Positions 25,278 to 33,670 of a stretch of DNA of 33,699 bases are shown here, piece by piece. The DNA lies in the NCBI RefSeq assembly GCF_006539545.1, contig NZ_BJNF01000066.1:1-33699 (forward strand), read 5' to 3'. Below the pieces are notes generated by a model. That model worked only from the letters and a program-made list of their open reading frames with translations, ran no database searches and was not told the origin of the DNA. The position numbers were made by a program, and so were the translations under genes. Position 1 is the first letter of the stretch. Each line of letters begins with the position of its first letter. The stretch comes from Nitrobacter winogradskyi (GTDB taxonomy: Bacteria; Pseudomonadota; Alphaproteobacteria; Rhizobiales; Xanthobacteraceae).

Positions 25278-27218
25278 TCAGTTCGGATGCGACGTCCCGG
25301 ATCCGCCCGCGCCATCGGGGAGGTCTGCCCCGGAACCCGCTTTATGATTCGTCAGACGCTCGATCACCGAACGAACCGCATCGCGAGCCCTGCGGTCCCT
25401 GACCGCATCGAGCAGCGGCGCCGACGCCTTGGATCGCCGTATCAGGCTTTCAGGATCGGGGAAGACCAGCGGATCGTCCCACGGACCCTGCACCACGAAC
25501 GGCAGTTCGAAATTGTCGGCCCCCGCCGAGGTTAGGCTTGCGGTGCCCTTGAGATCGTAGTCCCGCGAAGGCACCGATGCCGTGCCGGTCAGGGTGAGGC
25601 GCGCTGCCGGTCCCTCGATGCGCACGTCGGTCGCGACGGCGACTCCGTCGTGGAAATTGAGGGCGGCATTCAGCTTGTCGAAGGGTGTCTTTCCGTTGCG
25701 GAAACTGCCGCCGCCGGAGAGTGGCCGCCGCTCCAGCCGCTTCAGCAGCTGCTCGACATTGAATCCGCTGATGGCGCCGTCGTGACCGGTCAGAACCGCT
25801 GTGCCGTCGAGCGATTGCGCCAGTCCGTACGGACTCGATCCCCTGGCCTCAAGCGAAACATTCAGGTTGCCGCGTCCGGAGAGCCGGCCCGTGCCGAACA
25901 GATCGCTGACGCAGGCTTGCAGATCGACGTCGATAAGCTGAAACTGCGCCTTCACATCGGCGGCCTCCTCGGCGTGCGAGATGGCGAACGATCCCTTCGC
26001 GACGCCGTCATAGATTTGCGCTTCGCCGATGCTGAGCGCCAGCGATCCGTTGCGAAGGTTGGCGCCGAGCGCGGTTTTTCCCAGCCTGGTGGATCCGACG
26101 ATGACCTTCGCCGCCGAAAGCCGCATGTCGAGGTCAGTGGCGGACAGCGCGTGCAGATCGAACAGTTGCCGGTTCCAGTCGCGGGCTCCGCTGGCGAGCA
26201 GCCGGATCGTCTTGACGTAAGGCGTGAAATCCAGCGTGCCGGCAGCCAGCGTGGCCTGCAGGGTCTGCCGCCCGTTGTTGGCGTAGGTCATGACGCCTTC
26301 GGCCACGTTACCGTCGATTTCGATGTTGACGTTGGTGAGCGCGACCGACGAGCCGATCACGCTGGCGCGCGCCTTGAGCGCGAAACGATCGAATCCGCCG
26401 CTGCCGGGAGGAGGCTGCCCGATCCAGCGCAGCGCCTCGCGCAGAGAAGCGCTGTCGGCGGACAGCGTACCTTCCATGATCAGGCTGACCGGATTGGCGA
26501 CCGTGCCGTCAAACGCGAATTTCAGCCGGGGACTGGCGACCTTGATCTTCAGGCCGGACCGCTCGCCCGACAGCGCCGCGAGAAAGTCGCCGAGGCTGAT
26601 GCTGCCGTCGACACGCTCTCCACGCCAGTCGAATTGTCCGGTCGCTGCGAACGAGCGGGAAATCGAGGGCCACGCCAGCGAAAGGTCGATGCCGCGGAGA
26701 TTCTCGGAAATCCTGCCGTCGCCGTCTTCATAGCTGAGTTCGCCATTCTGGATTCGGATTTCCGAGAACGAGAGCGGGCTGTCGGCGCCGGGCTTCATGT
26801 TCCGCGCAATCGTTTCCATGAAGGGGGTCCAGTTGCTACGGCCATCGGCAGCGCGCTTAACGCGGATGTGAGGGTGGAGCAACATGACGTCGGCGATCTG
26901 GAACCGCTGCATGAGCAGTGGAAGCAGGCGCAGATTGGCGGTCAGCGCCTCGACGCTGAGCGCTGGCGCATCGGCGTCGCTGCCCTTGATGCGGACATCA
27001 TGGAAGGAAACATAGCTGCCGGGAAAAACCGAGACGTCGATGCGGCCATCGGCGACGAAATCAAGCCCCGTCACCGTTCGGATCTGGGTTTCGACGGCGT
27101 CTCGCAGGGCATCGTGGTCGAGCAGCCGAGACATGGAGATCAGTCCCGTCAGGCCGATCACCGCAACTCCCAGAATGGCCGCGACCGATATTCCCAGGCG
27201 CTTCATTCCTTGGGCCAT
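25278..27218 (-). CDS. AsmA family protein
   Basis: A large AsmA-type protein, 646 residues from the ATG at 27218. Members are anchored in the inner membrane and reach into the periplasm; AsmA-like proteins are linked to outer-membrane assembly and, in the larger relatives, to lipid transport. There is one N-terminal helix (LGISVAAILGVAVIGLTGLI), then the AsmA start (VTGLDFVADGRIDVSVFPGSYVSFHDVRI split over beta strands). A long beta-rich body follows, and the C-terminal AsmA_2-like region contains RGNLNVSLEARGSSPYGLAQ and LDGTAVLTGHDGAISGFNVE. The start is uncertain: ATGs at 27245, 27218 and 27206 are possible, and a 14-bp tandem duplication covers the latter two. The frame is open to 27398. 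Confidence 0.87.
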   Translation of the reverse strand: MAQGMKRLGISVAAILGVAVIGLTGLISMSRLLDHDALRDAVETQIRTVTGLDFVADGRIDVSVFPGSYVSFHDVRIKGSDADAPALSVEALTANLRLLPLLMQRFQIADVMLLHPHIRVKRAADGRSNWTPFMETIARNMKPGADSPLSFSEIRIQNGELSYEDGDGRISENLRGIDLSLAWPSISRSFAATGQFDWRGERVDGSISLGDFLAALSGERSGLKIKVASPRLKFAFDGTVANPVSLIMEGTLSADSASLREALRWIGQPPPGSGGFDRFALKARASVIGSSVALTNVNIEIDGNVAEGVMTYANNGRQTLQATLAAGTLDFTPYVKTIRLLASGARDWNRQLFDLHALSATDLDMRLSAAKVIVGSTRLGKTALGANLRNGSLALSIGEAQIYDGVAKGSFAISHAEEAADVKAQFQLIDVDLQACVSDLFGTGRLSGRGNLNVSLEARGSSPYGLAQSLDGTAVLTGHDGAISGFNVEQLLKRLERRPLSGGGSFRNGKTPFDKLNAALNFHDGVAVATDVRIEGPAARLTLTGTASVPSRDYDLKGTASLTSAGADNFELPFVVQGPWDDPLVFPDPESLIRRSKASAPLLDAVRDRRARDAVRSVIERLTNHKAGSGADLPDGAGGSGTSHPN

Positions 27219-27234
27219 CGTCCTTGGGCCATCG
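27207..27234 (+). repeat. 14-bp tandem duplication over the AsmA-gene start
   Basis: TCCTTGGGCCATCG occurs twice without a gap (27207-27220 and 27221-27234). On the minus strand each unit carries CAAGGA and an ATG. The period is not a multiple of three, so the second ATG is out of frame. Confidence 0.8.
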
Positions 27235-27440
27235 TCAATCAACATGTCCGGGATCGGGTGACGCCTGCCGGTCGGGTGGTGCCCGGCGGCGCGCGCAACT
27301 TGATTGGTTTTCTTGACGCTTTCAAGGCCGCCGATCGTTCTATTTTCACATTTGGGGCCGCCACGGCGTGTTTGATCTTCGCCTGCCAATCGCTGCACCG
27401 TGGCCAGCGATTGTCAAATTCGCGTCGCCAGGACCGGCTA

Positions 27441-27566
27441 GAGTCTTTCCGCTTCTGATAGAATCAGAAGCGGGCTCTATAGTTTTGTTTTGACGCGTTT
27501 TCTTCACGCGAACCGGTGTCCATCCTCGGGTCAGGCCCGAGGACATGCTTCGCGTGAAAACGCTCT
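27441..27566 (-). repeat. module B of the dispersed repeat, reversed copy
   Basis: In the 444-base gap between the AsmA gene and scoA. Read on the minus strand it has the B order: GCATAGAGCGTTTTCACGCG, the palindrome CCTCGGG/CCCGAGG (about 27523-27541), GGTTCGCGTGAAGAAAACGC, and the hairpin CCGCTTCTGAT (27449-27459 on the plus strand) facing ATCAGAAGCGG (27463-27473). The outer pair of this hairpin is C-G where copy 3 has T-A. There is no adjacent A or C module. Apart from this element I see no gene from 27246 to 27662. Confidence 0.78.
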
Positions 27567-27662
27567 ATGCCTCCAATTGACGCCTCGCGCGTATTTTGCC
27601 TAACTACCTTTCATTCTGCCCGCGCCGGTAAGCGGCGCCATTCTCCATGCAGGTCGCAGCTC

Positions 27663-28373
27663 ATGAAAAAGGTCTATCCTGACGCCAAATCGGCCCTTGA
27701 TGGCCTTCTCAGGGACGGCATGATGATCATGTCCGGCGGATTCGGCCTGTGCGGCATCCCGGAAACGCTGTCCGAGGCCATTCGTGACTCGGGAGTCAAA
27801 AATCTGACATTCGTGTCCAATAACGCCGGCGTCGATGGCATAGGACTGAGTCGCTTGCTCGAAACGCGGCAAATCAGGAAGATGATTTCGTCCTATGTCG
27901 GCGAGAACAAGCTTTTCGCCCAGCAGTATCTCGCCGGCGATCTGGAACTTGAATTCAATCCGCAGGGCACGCTGGCCGAGCGCATTCGCGCGGGCGGTGC
28001 CGGCATTCCGGCCTTCTACACCAAGACCGGCGTCGGCACGCTCATTGCCGAGGGCAAGGAGGTGAAGGAATTCGACGGCCAGAAGTATCTCATGGAGCGC
28101 GGACTGTTCGCCGATCTCGCCATCGTTCACGCCTGGAAGGGCGACGCCGCCGGCAATCTGGTCTATCGCAAGACCGCGCGAAACTTCAACCCGATGATGG
28201 CGACCGCCGCGAAGGTGACCGTCGCGGAAGTCGAGCATCTGGTGCCTGCGGGCGAGATCGATCCCGATCACGTCCACACCCCCGGCATCTTCATCAAGCG
28301 CATCGTCGAGGTCGGCGGCGCCAGGAAGCACATCGAGTTCCGCAATACCCGTCCACGCCCGGCGGCGGCATGA
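27663..28373 (+). CDS. scoA: 3-oxoacid CoA-transferase subunit A
   Basis: Subunit A of succinyl-CoA:3-ketoacid CoA-transferase, which activates acetoacetate with CoA from succinyl-CoA. The 236-residue product has the family start MKKVYPDAKSALDGL and the CoA-transferase signature MIMSGGFGLCGIPETL, then SNNAGVDGIGLSRLLE, SYVGENKLFAQQYLAGDLELEFNPQG (in shorter conserved pieces) and KYLMERGLFADLAIVHAWKGD. The ATG at 27663 begins the conserved part; the frame is open to 27567 but the additional residues are not family-like. Ribosome binding is weak (CAGGT). Subunit B follows after 53 bases. The TGA stop sits in GCATGATCCCGAAAAG, which resembles the left end of module A. Confidence 0.94.
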   Translation: MKKVYPDAKSALDGLLRDGMMIMSGGFGLCGIPETLSEAIRDSGVKNLTFVSNNAGVDGIGLSRLLETRQIRKMISSYVGENKLFAQQYLAGDLELEFNPQGTLAERIRAGGAGIPAFYTKTGVGTLIAEGKEVKEFDGQKYLMERGLFADLAIVHAWKGDAAGNLVYRKTARNFNPMMATAAKVTVAEVEHLVPAGEIDPDHVHTPGIFIKRIVEVGGARKHIEFRNTRPRPAAA

Positions 28374-28426
28374 TCCCGAAAAGCACCAAGCTCCTTGCAG
28401 TGATGACAAGGTGACAGGAGAACCTC

Positions 28427-29077
28427 ATGGCCTGGACCCGCGAGCAGATGGCGGCGCGTGCCGCCAAGGAATTGCGTGACGGCTATTACGTCAACCTCGG
28501 AATCGGCATTCCGACGCTGGTGTCGAACTTTATTCCCGACAATATCGACGTTCAGCTTCAGAGCGAGAACGGCATGCTCGGCATGGGTCCGTTCCCTTAT
28601 GAAGGCGAGGAGGATCCCGATCTAATCAACGCGGGCAAGCAGACCGTCACGGCATTGCCCAGCACCAGTTATTTCTCGTCGGCCGACTCGTTCGGCATGG
28701 TGCGCGGCGGCCATATCGACCTCTCGATCCTTGGGGCGATGCAGGTGGCGCAGAATGGCGATCTCGCCAACTGGATGATCCCCGGCAAGATGGTCAAGGG
28801 CATGGGCGGCGCGATGGATCTCGTCGCTGGCGTCAAGCGCGTCCTCGTCGTGATGGAGCATTCCGCCAAGGACGCTCCGAAGCTGCTCAGGCGATGCACG
28901 CTGCCGCTGACCGGCGAACGGGTTGTCGATATGGTCGTGACCGATCTTGCGGTGTTCACCATCGACAAGCACGGCGACGGGGGCATGAGGCTGATCGAAC
29001 TCGCCGACGGCGTCACGCTCGACGAGGTCAGGGCCCGGACCGAGGCCGAATTCGGCGTCGTGCTGCCAAACGCCTGA
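28427..29077 (+). CDS. scoB: 3-oxoacid CoA-transferase subunit B
   Basis: Subunit B of the same enzyme, 216 residues. It carries the catalytic glutamate, Glu47, in [11 protein letters not shown], which forms the CoA thioester intermediate. Other conserved parts are [46 protein letters not shown] (in pieces), [10 protein letters not shown] and VVMEHSAKD. The ATG at 28427 has a CAGGAG site 8 bases upstream. With scoA it forms the complete enzyme. The proximity of two phasin genes about 3.6 kb away fits a role in acetoacetate and polyhydroxybutyrate turnover, which is inference. Confidence 0.95.
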   Translation: MAWTREQMAARAAKELRDGYYVNLGIGIPTLVSNFIPDNIDVQLQSENGMLGMGPFPYEGEEDPDLINAGKQTVTALPSTSYFSSADSFGMVRGGHIDLSILGAMQVAQNGDLANWMIPGKMVKGMGGAMDLVAGVKRVLVVMEHSAKDAPKLLRRCTLPLTGERVVDMVVTDLAVFTIDKHGDGGMRLIELADGVTLDEVRARTEAEFGVVLPNA

Positions 29078-29116
29078 GGCGGTGCGCGACAGCCGCGCGA
29101 CGAGGGCATTGCGCTT

Positions 29117-29160
29117 CTGGAGCGGCTGCCGGTCAAATGGAATCAGCGCCACCGCTCCAG
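29117..29160 (+). terminator. candidate terminator hairpin after scoB
   Basis: CTGGAGCGG (29117-29125) pairs with CCGCTCCAG (29152-29160), a perfect 9-bp stem with a 26-base loop, followed by TTAATTGATTG. The large loop and lack of a T-run make termination uncertain; it could also be part of another repeat. Confidence 0.4.
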
Positions 29161-29170
29161 TTAATTGATT

Positions 29171-29352
29171 GAGCATCGGATTCATCCCGAAACCGGTTCC
29201 CACTTTCGGGTCCGATGCTCGAGCATTATCACTTTTGATTGAATCAGAAGCGAAACTCTGGATTATTGTTTTGACGCGCTTTCTTCACGCGAACCGGTAT
29301 CCATCCGTAGGGCTCAAGCCCGAGGACATGCTTCGCTCGAAAACGCTATAGC
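29171..29352 (-). repeat. palindromic repeat, copy 6 (A-like element plus reversed module B)
   Basis: This fills most of the 304-base gap between scoB and the histidine kinase gene. The left part has perfect 10-bp terminal inverted repeats, GAGCATCGGA (29171-29180) and TCCGATGCTC (29211-29220), around a core with CCCGAAACCGGTTCCCACTT. It is like module A in plan but with different ends. Immediately after comes a reversed module B (29221-29352) with the SNATCAGAAGCGA-type hairpin arm (AATCAGAAGCGAAA), TTGTTTTGACGCGC, TTCACGCGAACCGGT and GGGCTCAAGCCCGAGG, ending CGCTATAGC. Confidence 0.78.
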
Positions 29353-29381
29353 AGCGCGGAGAAAGCGCGCCCGCCCCGAGG

Positions 29382-32300
29382 TCAGTCCTCGGGTGGCGCG
29401 CTCGCTTGCGCGAACACCACCTCGATCAGCGTTCCCGAGTGTGGTCCGGTTTTGATGTGAAACTGCGCGCGATTGGCTTCCACCAGCGCCTTGGTGAGCG
29501 ACAGGCTGACGCCCGCGCTTTTTGATGCCTGGTCGCTCGGCGGCGGCGTGCGGAACGGCTCCGTCGCCGCGGCCAGTTCATCTTCGCTAAGGCTGTGCCC
29601 GGAGTCCCGCACCCGCAGCGCCACGTCACCGAAATCATTGACCGCCGTCGAAACGATGACCTGCCCGCCGGCATTGGCCAGGTGGATCGAATTTCCGATC
29701 AGGTTGAGCGTGATCTGGCGCAGCGCCTGTGCGTCGGCGACGATCGGCGGCAGCGTGTGCGCGAGCGAGGTCCGTATGATGATGCGCTCGCGATTGGCCT
29801 GCGGCTGCATCACAGCGACACATTGCTCGACGATGTCGTTGAGATTCTGGTTGACGAAGGCGAGATCAAGTTTGCCGGTCTCGATCCGCGACAGGTCGAG
29901 AAGATCATCGATGAAGGTGATGATGCGTTCGCCCGAGGCACGGATGTCCTTCATGTATTCGATATAACGCTCGTTCTCGAGCGAGCCGAATTTCTCATCG
30001 ATCATCACCTCGGCAAACCCGATGATGGAGTTCAGCGGCGTTCGGATTTCATGGCTGATCCGCGCCAGCACGTCGGCCTTGGCGTTCGCCGCGCGCTCGG
30101 CCTGCCGTCGCGCCTGCGACAGCTCGGTCTCGGCTTTCTTTGATTGCGACAGGTCGCGAAACGCGGCGAAGAAGTTGGGACCGGCAGCCTGGGTCCGGCC
30201 CATCGTCATCGATAGCGGGATCAGGCCGTCCTCGCCCATCCGGCCCACCACCTCGCGGCCGTGATCGGGCAGGTTTGCGTCGCCGTCCGTGAGGCTCTTG
30301 AGACAGTCGCGCACCGCACCCTGGCTTTCCGGTATGAAGAGATCAGCGAGATTGCGCTGGGTGAGCGTGTCGCCGGAAAGTCCGAACAGCGCTTCGGCGC
30401 TGTGGTTGCAGGCGGTGATTTTTCCGCCGTCGTCGAACATCAGAAGGCCTTCGGCTGCCCCGTCGACGATGGTGGCAAGCTCCTCGGCGGTGGCGTGGCC
30501 GACGCGGGAGGGCGCCGATGCGCCGCCGCATATCAAGGCGTGCGCGGGCTCGCCGTCCCAGGAGACCGCGAGAAGCCGGGCGGTGAGTGGCTGTTGCGGC
30601 ACGCCCGACGGCGGCGTTACCGAAACCGTGACCGGAGAGCCCGTGGGCGGCGTGCCGACGGTGTCGGGCAGGTCGACTTCAATCATGTCGGCTTCAACCA
30701 TGCGGGCTTCGACCAGCAGGGCATCGAGTCCGCCTGCCTCTTGCAGCGTCTCGAGGCTCTCGTAGCCGACCTGCGCGAGAAAAGCCGGGTTGGCGTAGAG
30801 CGCGCGGCCGGCCCGGTGGATCATCACGCCGGTTGGAATGAGGTCGAGGATCAGGCTGTCGCGCGCGATGGTGGTCTGCCGCGGAGCGGGTTGCTCGGGC
30901 GATGACGGTTCGTCCGACTGCTCTCGGATGGTTTCAGACGCCTCCGGCGCAACCGGCGGCTCGGCGTTATCCTCAGGCCCGGCGGTTTCCGGCTCGCCCT
31001 CCAGCCGCGCCGAGAGCTGGCGCGCCAGTTCATTGAAGGCGTGGTTCTCGACGGGGGTGAGGGGAGGCGGGTTCAAGTCGACCGGAGGCCTGAACGGCAG
31101 GACATTCTTGGGCGTTTCCACGGTGGTGTCCGGTTCTGTTGGTTGCTGAAGGGGTTCGGAAGGCTTGTCGTCGGCGGAATTTTCCGAGTCCACCGGGGCC
31201 GGATGGGAGGTCTCGCTAAACAAGAATTCGCTGCGCCGACTTGCTGTGAGCCGCGCCAAACCTTCACGATCGCGGCAGACCCCGAAGCCGCGATAGCCGA
31301 TGAAATTGCGTGTGCGGTCGTAGATCGGAAGCCCCGACAGTTCGACACGCAAACGCGCGTCCGATCCATCGACGGGCCAAAGCAGCGTGATGCCGCTCCA
31401 AGTGTTGCGGGTTTGGACCGCGTGCGCGAGGCGGCCTTCAGGATCGAGTCCAAATACGTCCGTGATCTCGCTCCATAACCGGCCGAATCCCGCGGTTGTC
31501 CGCATTCCGATGATGCGGGTGAATTCATCGGATCCGATCGAGAAGCGGCCTTCGGCGTCCATCCGCCACATGAAGCGCAGGGGATGACGCCTCCGCGTTG
31601 GAGGTGAGGGCGACAGACGGTTACCCGGCTCGGGCGGGGACTGCACCGTTTGCGCGGGAAGAACGGTCTCGGTGTTTTGCAGCGGAGATCCGGTTTCCGT
31701 TTCGGCGAAAGGTTGCGGTTGATCAGGGGAGCGATCCGGGGGGGGCTTTTCCAGAAAAGCGACAAGCCCGATATCGCCGCCGCTTCCGACACGTTGCAGC
31801 ACCAACCGCCATAGTCCGATCGAGGTCTCGGCGCGGCCCTCGCGCAGCGCGTGATCGCGCAAGTCGTCAAGCCCGCCCTCGGAGAGGCTGCCGATGCCGA
31901 ACAGCGACCGTCCCTTGTTGCTGGCGGCGGCGAACCTCCCATCATGCGAGAATGCAGCGACCGGCGTATCGATGCCCGCTACCAGTTGCTGCAATCGCTC
32001 GGCCAACGTCATGCCGCGACCGGCACGCTCCACCGCCCTGACGAGGATGGCGCTGCCGACGCCCGGAAAATCGAGCCGCGAGCAGGCGCAGGTGAGAAGG
32101 CCTCCGAGCCCTGCATAGCCCCGCATTCGTTCAAGCCGCACCGTGCCTGAGGGCGGCAGCCGGCTCGCGAGTTGCGTCACCTGCCGTCGGCGTGGATCGT
32201 CGAGGTTGAAGTCCCGCGAAGCAAGATCCGAGGCGTCGGCCGCTCCGACAATGGAGACGCCCGCCGGATTGGCCCACAGGATGCGCGCGCCGTCCAGCGA

Positions 32301-32399
32301 CCACAGCCACGCGGGCATGGCGCTCGCCGCATGGACGGCCAGCCGTGGGTCGGTCATGCCCTGCAACTGGAAATCGGCGCTATTCTCGGCGCTATTCAT
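29382..32399 (-). CDS. multi-PAS sensor histidine kinase, PdhS/PleC/DivJ-like, with degenerate ATP-binding boxes
   Basis: A large, apparently cytosolic kinase (1005 residues from the ATG at 32399) with no transmembrane helix. It has about four PAS-like regions: near residues 20-130, 300-390 (RFSIGSDEFTRIIGM), 530-590 (DLIPTGVMIHRAGRALYANP) and 650-730 (AEGLLMFDDGGKITACNHSA), separated by Pro/Glu-rich linkers. The DHp helix has the phosphoacceptor His783 in SHEIRTPLNSIIGFAEVM and LDLSRIETGKL, closest to the PleC/DivJ/PdhS family that controls DivK in cell-cycle signalling. In the CA domain the N-box is NLIGNSIHLA, the G1 box reads RDSGHSLSEDE where DTGIGM is expected, and the G2 box reads AGVSLSLTKALVEAN where GTGLGLPLTK is expected. 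Activity may therefore be reduced. A downstream ATG at 32357 is an alternative start. Confidence 0.85.
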   Translation of the reverse strand: MNSAENSADFQLQGMTDPRLAVHAASAMPAWLWSLDGARILWANPAGVSIVGAADASDLASRDFNLDDPRRRQVTQLASRLPPSGTVRLERMRGYAGLGGLLTCACSRLDFPGVGSAILVRAVERAGRGMTLAERLQQLVAGIDTPVAAFSHDGRFAAASNKGRSLFGIGSLSEGGLDDLRDHALREGRAETSIGLWRLVLQRVGSGGDIGLVAFLEKPPPDRSPDQPQPFAETETGSPLQNTETVLPAQTVQSPPEPGNRLSPSPPTRRRHPLRFMWRMDAEGRFSIGSDEFTRIIGMRTTAGFGRLWSEITDVFGLDPEGRLAHAVQTRNTWSGITLLWPVDGSDARLRVELSGLPIYDRTRNFIGYRGFGVCRDREGLARLTASRRSEFLFSETSHPAPVDSENSADDKPSEPLQQPTEPDTTVETPKNVLPFRPPVDLNPPPLTPVENHAFNELARQLSARLEGEPETAGPEDNAEPPVAPEASETIREQSDEPSSPEQPAPRQTTIARDSLILDLIPTGVMIHRAGRALYANPAFLAQVGYESLETLQEAGGLDALLVEARMVEADMIEVDLPDTVGTPPTGSPVTVSVTPPSGVPQQPLTARLLAVSWDGEPAHALICGGASAPSRVGHATAEELATIVDGAAEGLLMFDDGGKITACNHSAEALFGLSGDTLTQRNLADLFIPESQGAVRDCLKSLTDGDANLPDHGREVVGRMGEDGLIPLSMTMGRTQAAGPNFFAAFRDLSQSKKAETELSQARRQAERAANAKADVLARISHEIRTPLNSIIGFAEVMIDEKFGSLENERYIEYMKDIRASGERIITFIDDLLDLSRIETGKLDLAFVNQNLNDIVEQCVAVMQPQANRERIIIRTSLAHTLPPIVADAQALRQITLNLIGNSIHLANAGGQVIVSTAVNDFGDVALRVRDSGHSLSEDELAAATEPFRTPPPSDQASKSAGVSLSLTKALVEANRAQFHIKTGPHSGTLIEVVFAQASAPPED

Positions 32400-32660
32400 G
32401 GGCACTGGCGTGTTGAATGTCCTTGAGCTCTTGCATTCCCCGGCTGCGTATCTCGGCTTGAAAGGCCGCAGTCCTGACAGATCGTCAGTATCGCGTCCGT
32501 CTTGTCCGAGGTCCACGGCCCGTCTCCCGAAATCCCCGGCAAAGCCGGGATAACCTTAATTCGGCCGTGGTCATGGACCTCCGCGGTCGGTGACACGTTG
32601 GAGTGATGCAGGGAACCGGAGCACGGAACCCATGAAAAGAGCCATCATAGGGAGCGGACC
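32400..32660. promoter_or_regulatory. divergent region between the histidine kinase and the first phasin
   Basis: 261 bases that must contain promoters for both genes. A short hairpin, CCCGGC (32535-32540) facing GCCGGG (32544-32549), lies in the middle. AGGGAGCGG precedes the phasin start. I cannot call a -35/-10 pair with confidence. Confidence 0.35.
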
Positions 32661-33041
32661 ATGAGCGAACAGGGACGGTACTTTGAAGCTGCGAACGAGA
32701 CGCGATCGATGGCAGAGGCGGGTTTCGAGCAAGCGCGCAAGGCGCTCGAAAGTTTTCTCGCCGGCACCCAGCAAACCGCGAACTCCATCGAGGGACGCAA
32801 CGAAGCGGTTCGCGACAGCGTGCAAGATATCAGTAGTAAGGCAATCTCCTTCGCACAGCAGAATATGACCGCATCACTGGACTATGCGGAGAAACTGGTC
32901 CGTGCGAGGGACCTTTCCGAGGTGATGCGGCTGAACACCGAATATGTGCAGGATCAAATGAGGGCCTTGACCGAGCAGGCCAGTGAAATAGGGCAGAGCA
33001 TGGGCCGTGCCGCCCTGGGAGCCGGGAAGCCTCAAGCCTGA
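32661..33041 (+). CDS. phasin family protein
   Basis: A 126-residue phasin, an amphipathic helical protein that coats polyhydroxyalkanoate granules. It has no cysteine or membrane helix. The pattern FEQARKALESFLAGTQQTAN, ISSKAISFAQQNMTASLDYAEKLVRARDLSEVMRL (split by short turns) and YVQDQMRALTEQASEIGQ fits the Phasin_2 family, including the conserved FAxxNxxAxxxxAxxLxxAxDLxE spacing. The ATG at 32661 has GGGAG upstream. The length is on the short side for the family. A second phasin follows 215 bases later; the two resemble each other only in general pattern. Confidence 0.9.
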   Translation: MSEQGRYFEAANETRSMAEAGFEQARKALESFLAGTQQTANSIEGRNEAVRDSVQDISSKAISFAQQNMTASLDYAEKLVRARDLSEVMRLNTEYVQDQMRALTEQASEIGQSMGRAALGAGKPQA

Positions 33042-33106
33042 GACTCGCGGAGGCCGTTACCAAGTCACAATCCTGCCGCCCTGGCGCGCATCGGCGGAAA
33101 GGTGTT

Positions 33107-33134
33107 TTGCGTTGCAATACATTGTTGCGTTGCA
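33107..33134 (+). promoter_or_regulatory. TGC-rich direct repeats upstream of the second phasin (candidate PhaR site)
   Basis: TTGCGTTGCA occurs at 33107-33116 and again at 33125-33134, an 18-base period, in the 215-base gap between the phasin genes and about 120 bases before the second start. PhaR repressors of phasin genes in Alphaproteobacteria bind TGC-rich sequences, so this is a plausible operator. The assignment is inference; the repeat itself is plain. Confidence 0.45.
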
Positions 33135-33256
33135 CAAAGATGTCGTGGTAGGATGATAGCAGATACAGGCCTGCTCGGCTCGCACGTCAGGCCGAGCAGC
33201 AGGCCAACCGCTGCTGCCGATCACGCTGCGTTCACAACGTGCAAAGGATTATGACC

Positions 33257-33670
33257 ATGACCAATCCAGCCGATGCTTTTGAGGTTCCCGAGCAGGTGCG
33301 TGCATTCGCCGAAAAGGGCGTTTTGCAAGCGCGAGATACCTACGCGAGGTTCAAGGACGCAGCTCAGGACGGCAACGGCGCGATCGAGGCCGTATTCAAC
33401 GCTGCGACCAAAGGCGCGCATGATTACTCCACGAAACTGCTCGATTTCGGTCAGGCGAACACCAATGCCGGTTTCGATTTTCTGCAGGCTCTGGTCGGTG
33501 CGAAGTCGTTGTCTGATGCGACCGAGTTATGGAGCACCCATACCCGCAAGCAGTTCGGGACATTCGCGGCCCAGGCCAAGGAATTGACTGAACTGACACA
33601 GAAGATCGCGGTGGAAACCGGGGAGCCCGTCCGGACAGGCGCGTCGAAGTTGTTCCAGCCTGTCGCCTGA
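33257..33670 (+). CDS. phasin family protein, second gene
   Basis: A 137-residue phasin. The sequence FEVPEQVRAFAEKGVLQARDTYARFKDAAQ, then AATKGAHDYSTKLLDFGQANTNAGFDFLQAL and TELWSTHTRKQFGTFAAQAKELTEL (quoted in part), is typical of Phasin_2 proteins of the Bradyrhizobium group. It should bind polyhydroxybutyrate granules. Three in-frame starts are possible: GTG 33239, ATG 33251 and ATG 33257. I prefer 33257, because AAAGGA then lies 8 bases upstream instead of 2. The gene ends 29 bases before the window edge. Confidence 0.92.
   Translation: MTNPADAFEVPEQVRAFAEKGVLQARDTYARFKDAAQDGNGAIEAVFNAATKGAHDYSTKLLDFGQANTNAGFDFLQALVGAKSLSDATELWSTHTRKQFGTFAAQAKELTELTQKIAVETGEPVRTGASKLFQPVA

Noticed and set aside
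25650-27458. A 602-codon plus-strand open frame opposite the AsmA-family gene
   Set aside because: It is the antisense shadow of a clearly conserved AsmA protein in GC-rich DNA; its translation is Arg/Asp/Gly/Val-rich without any family motif.
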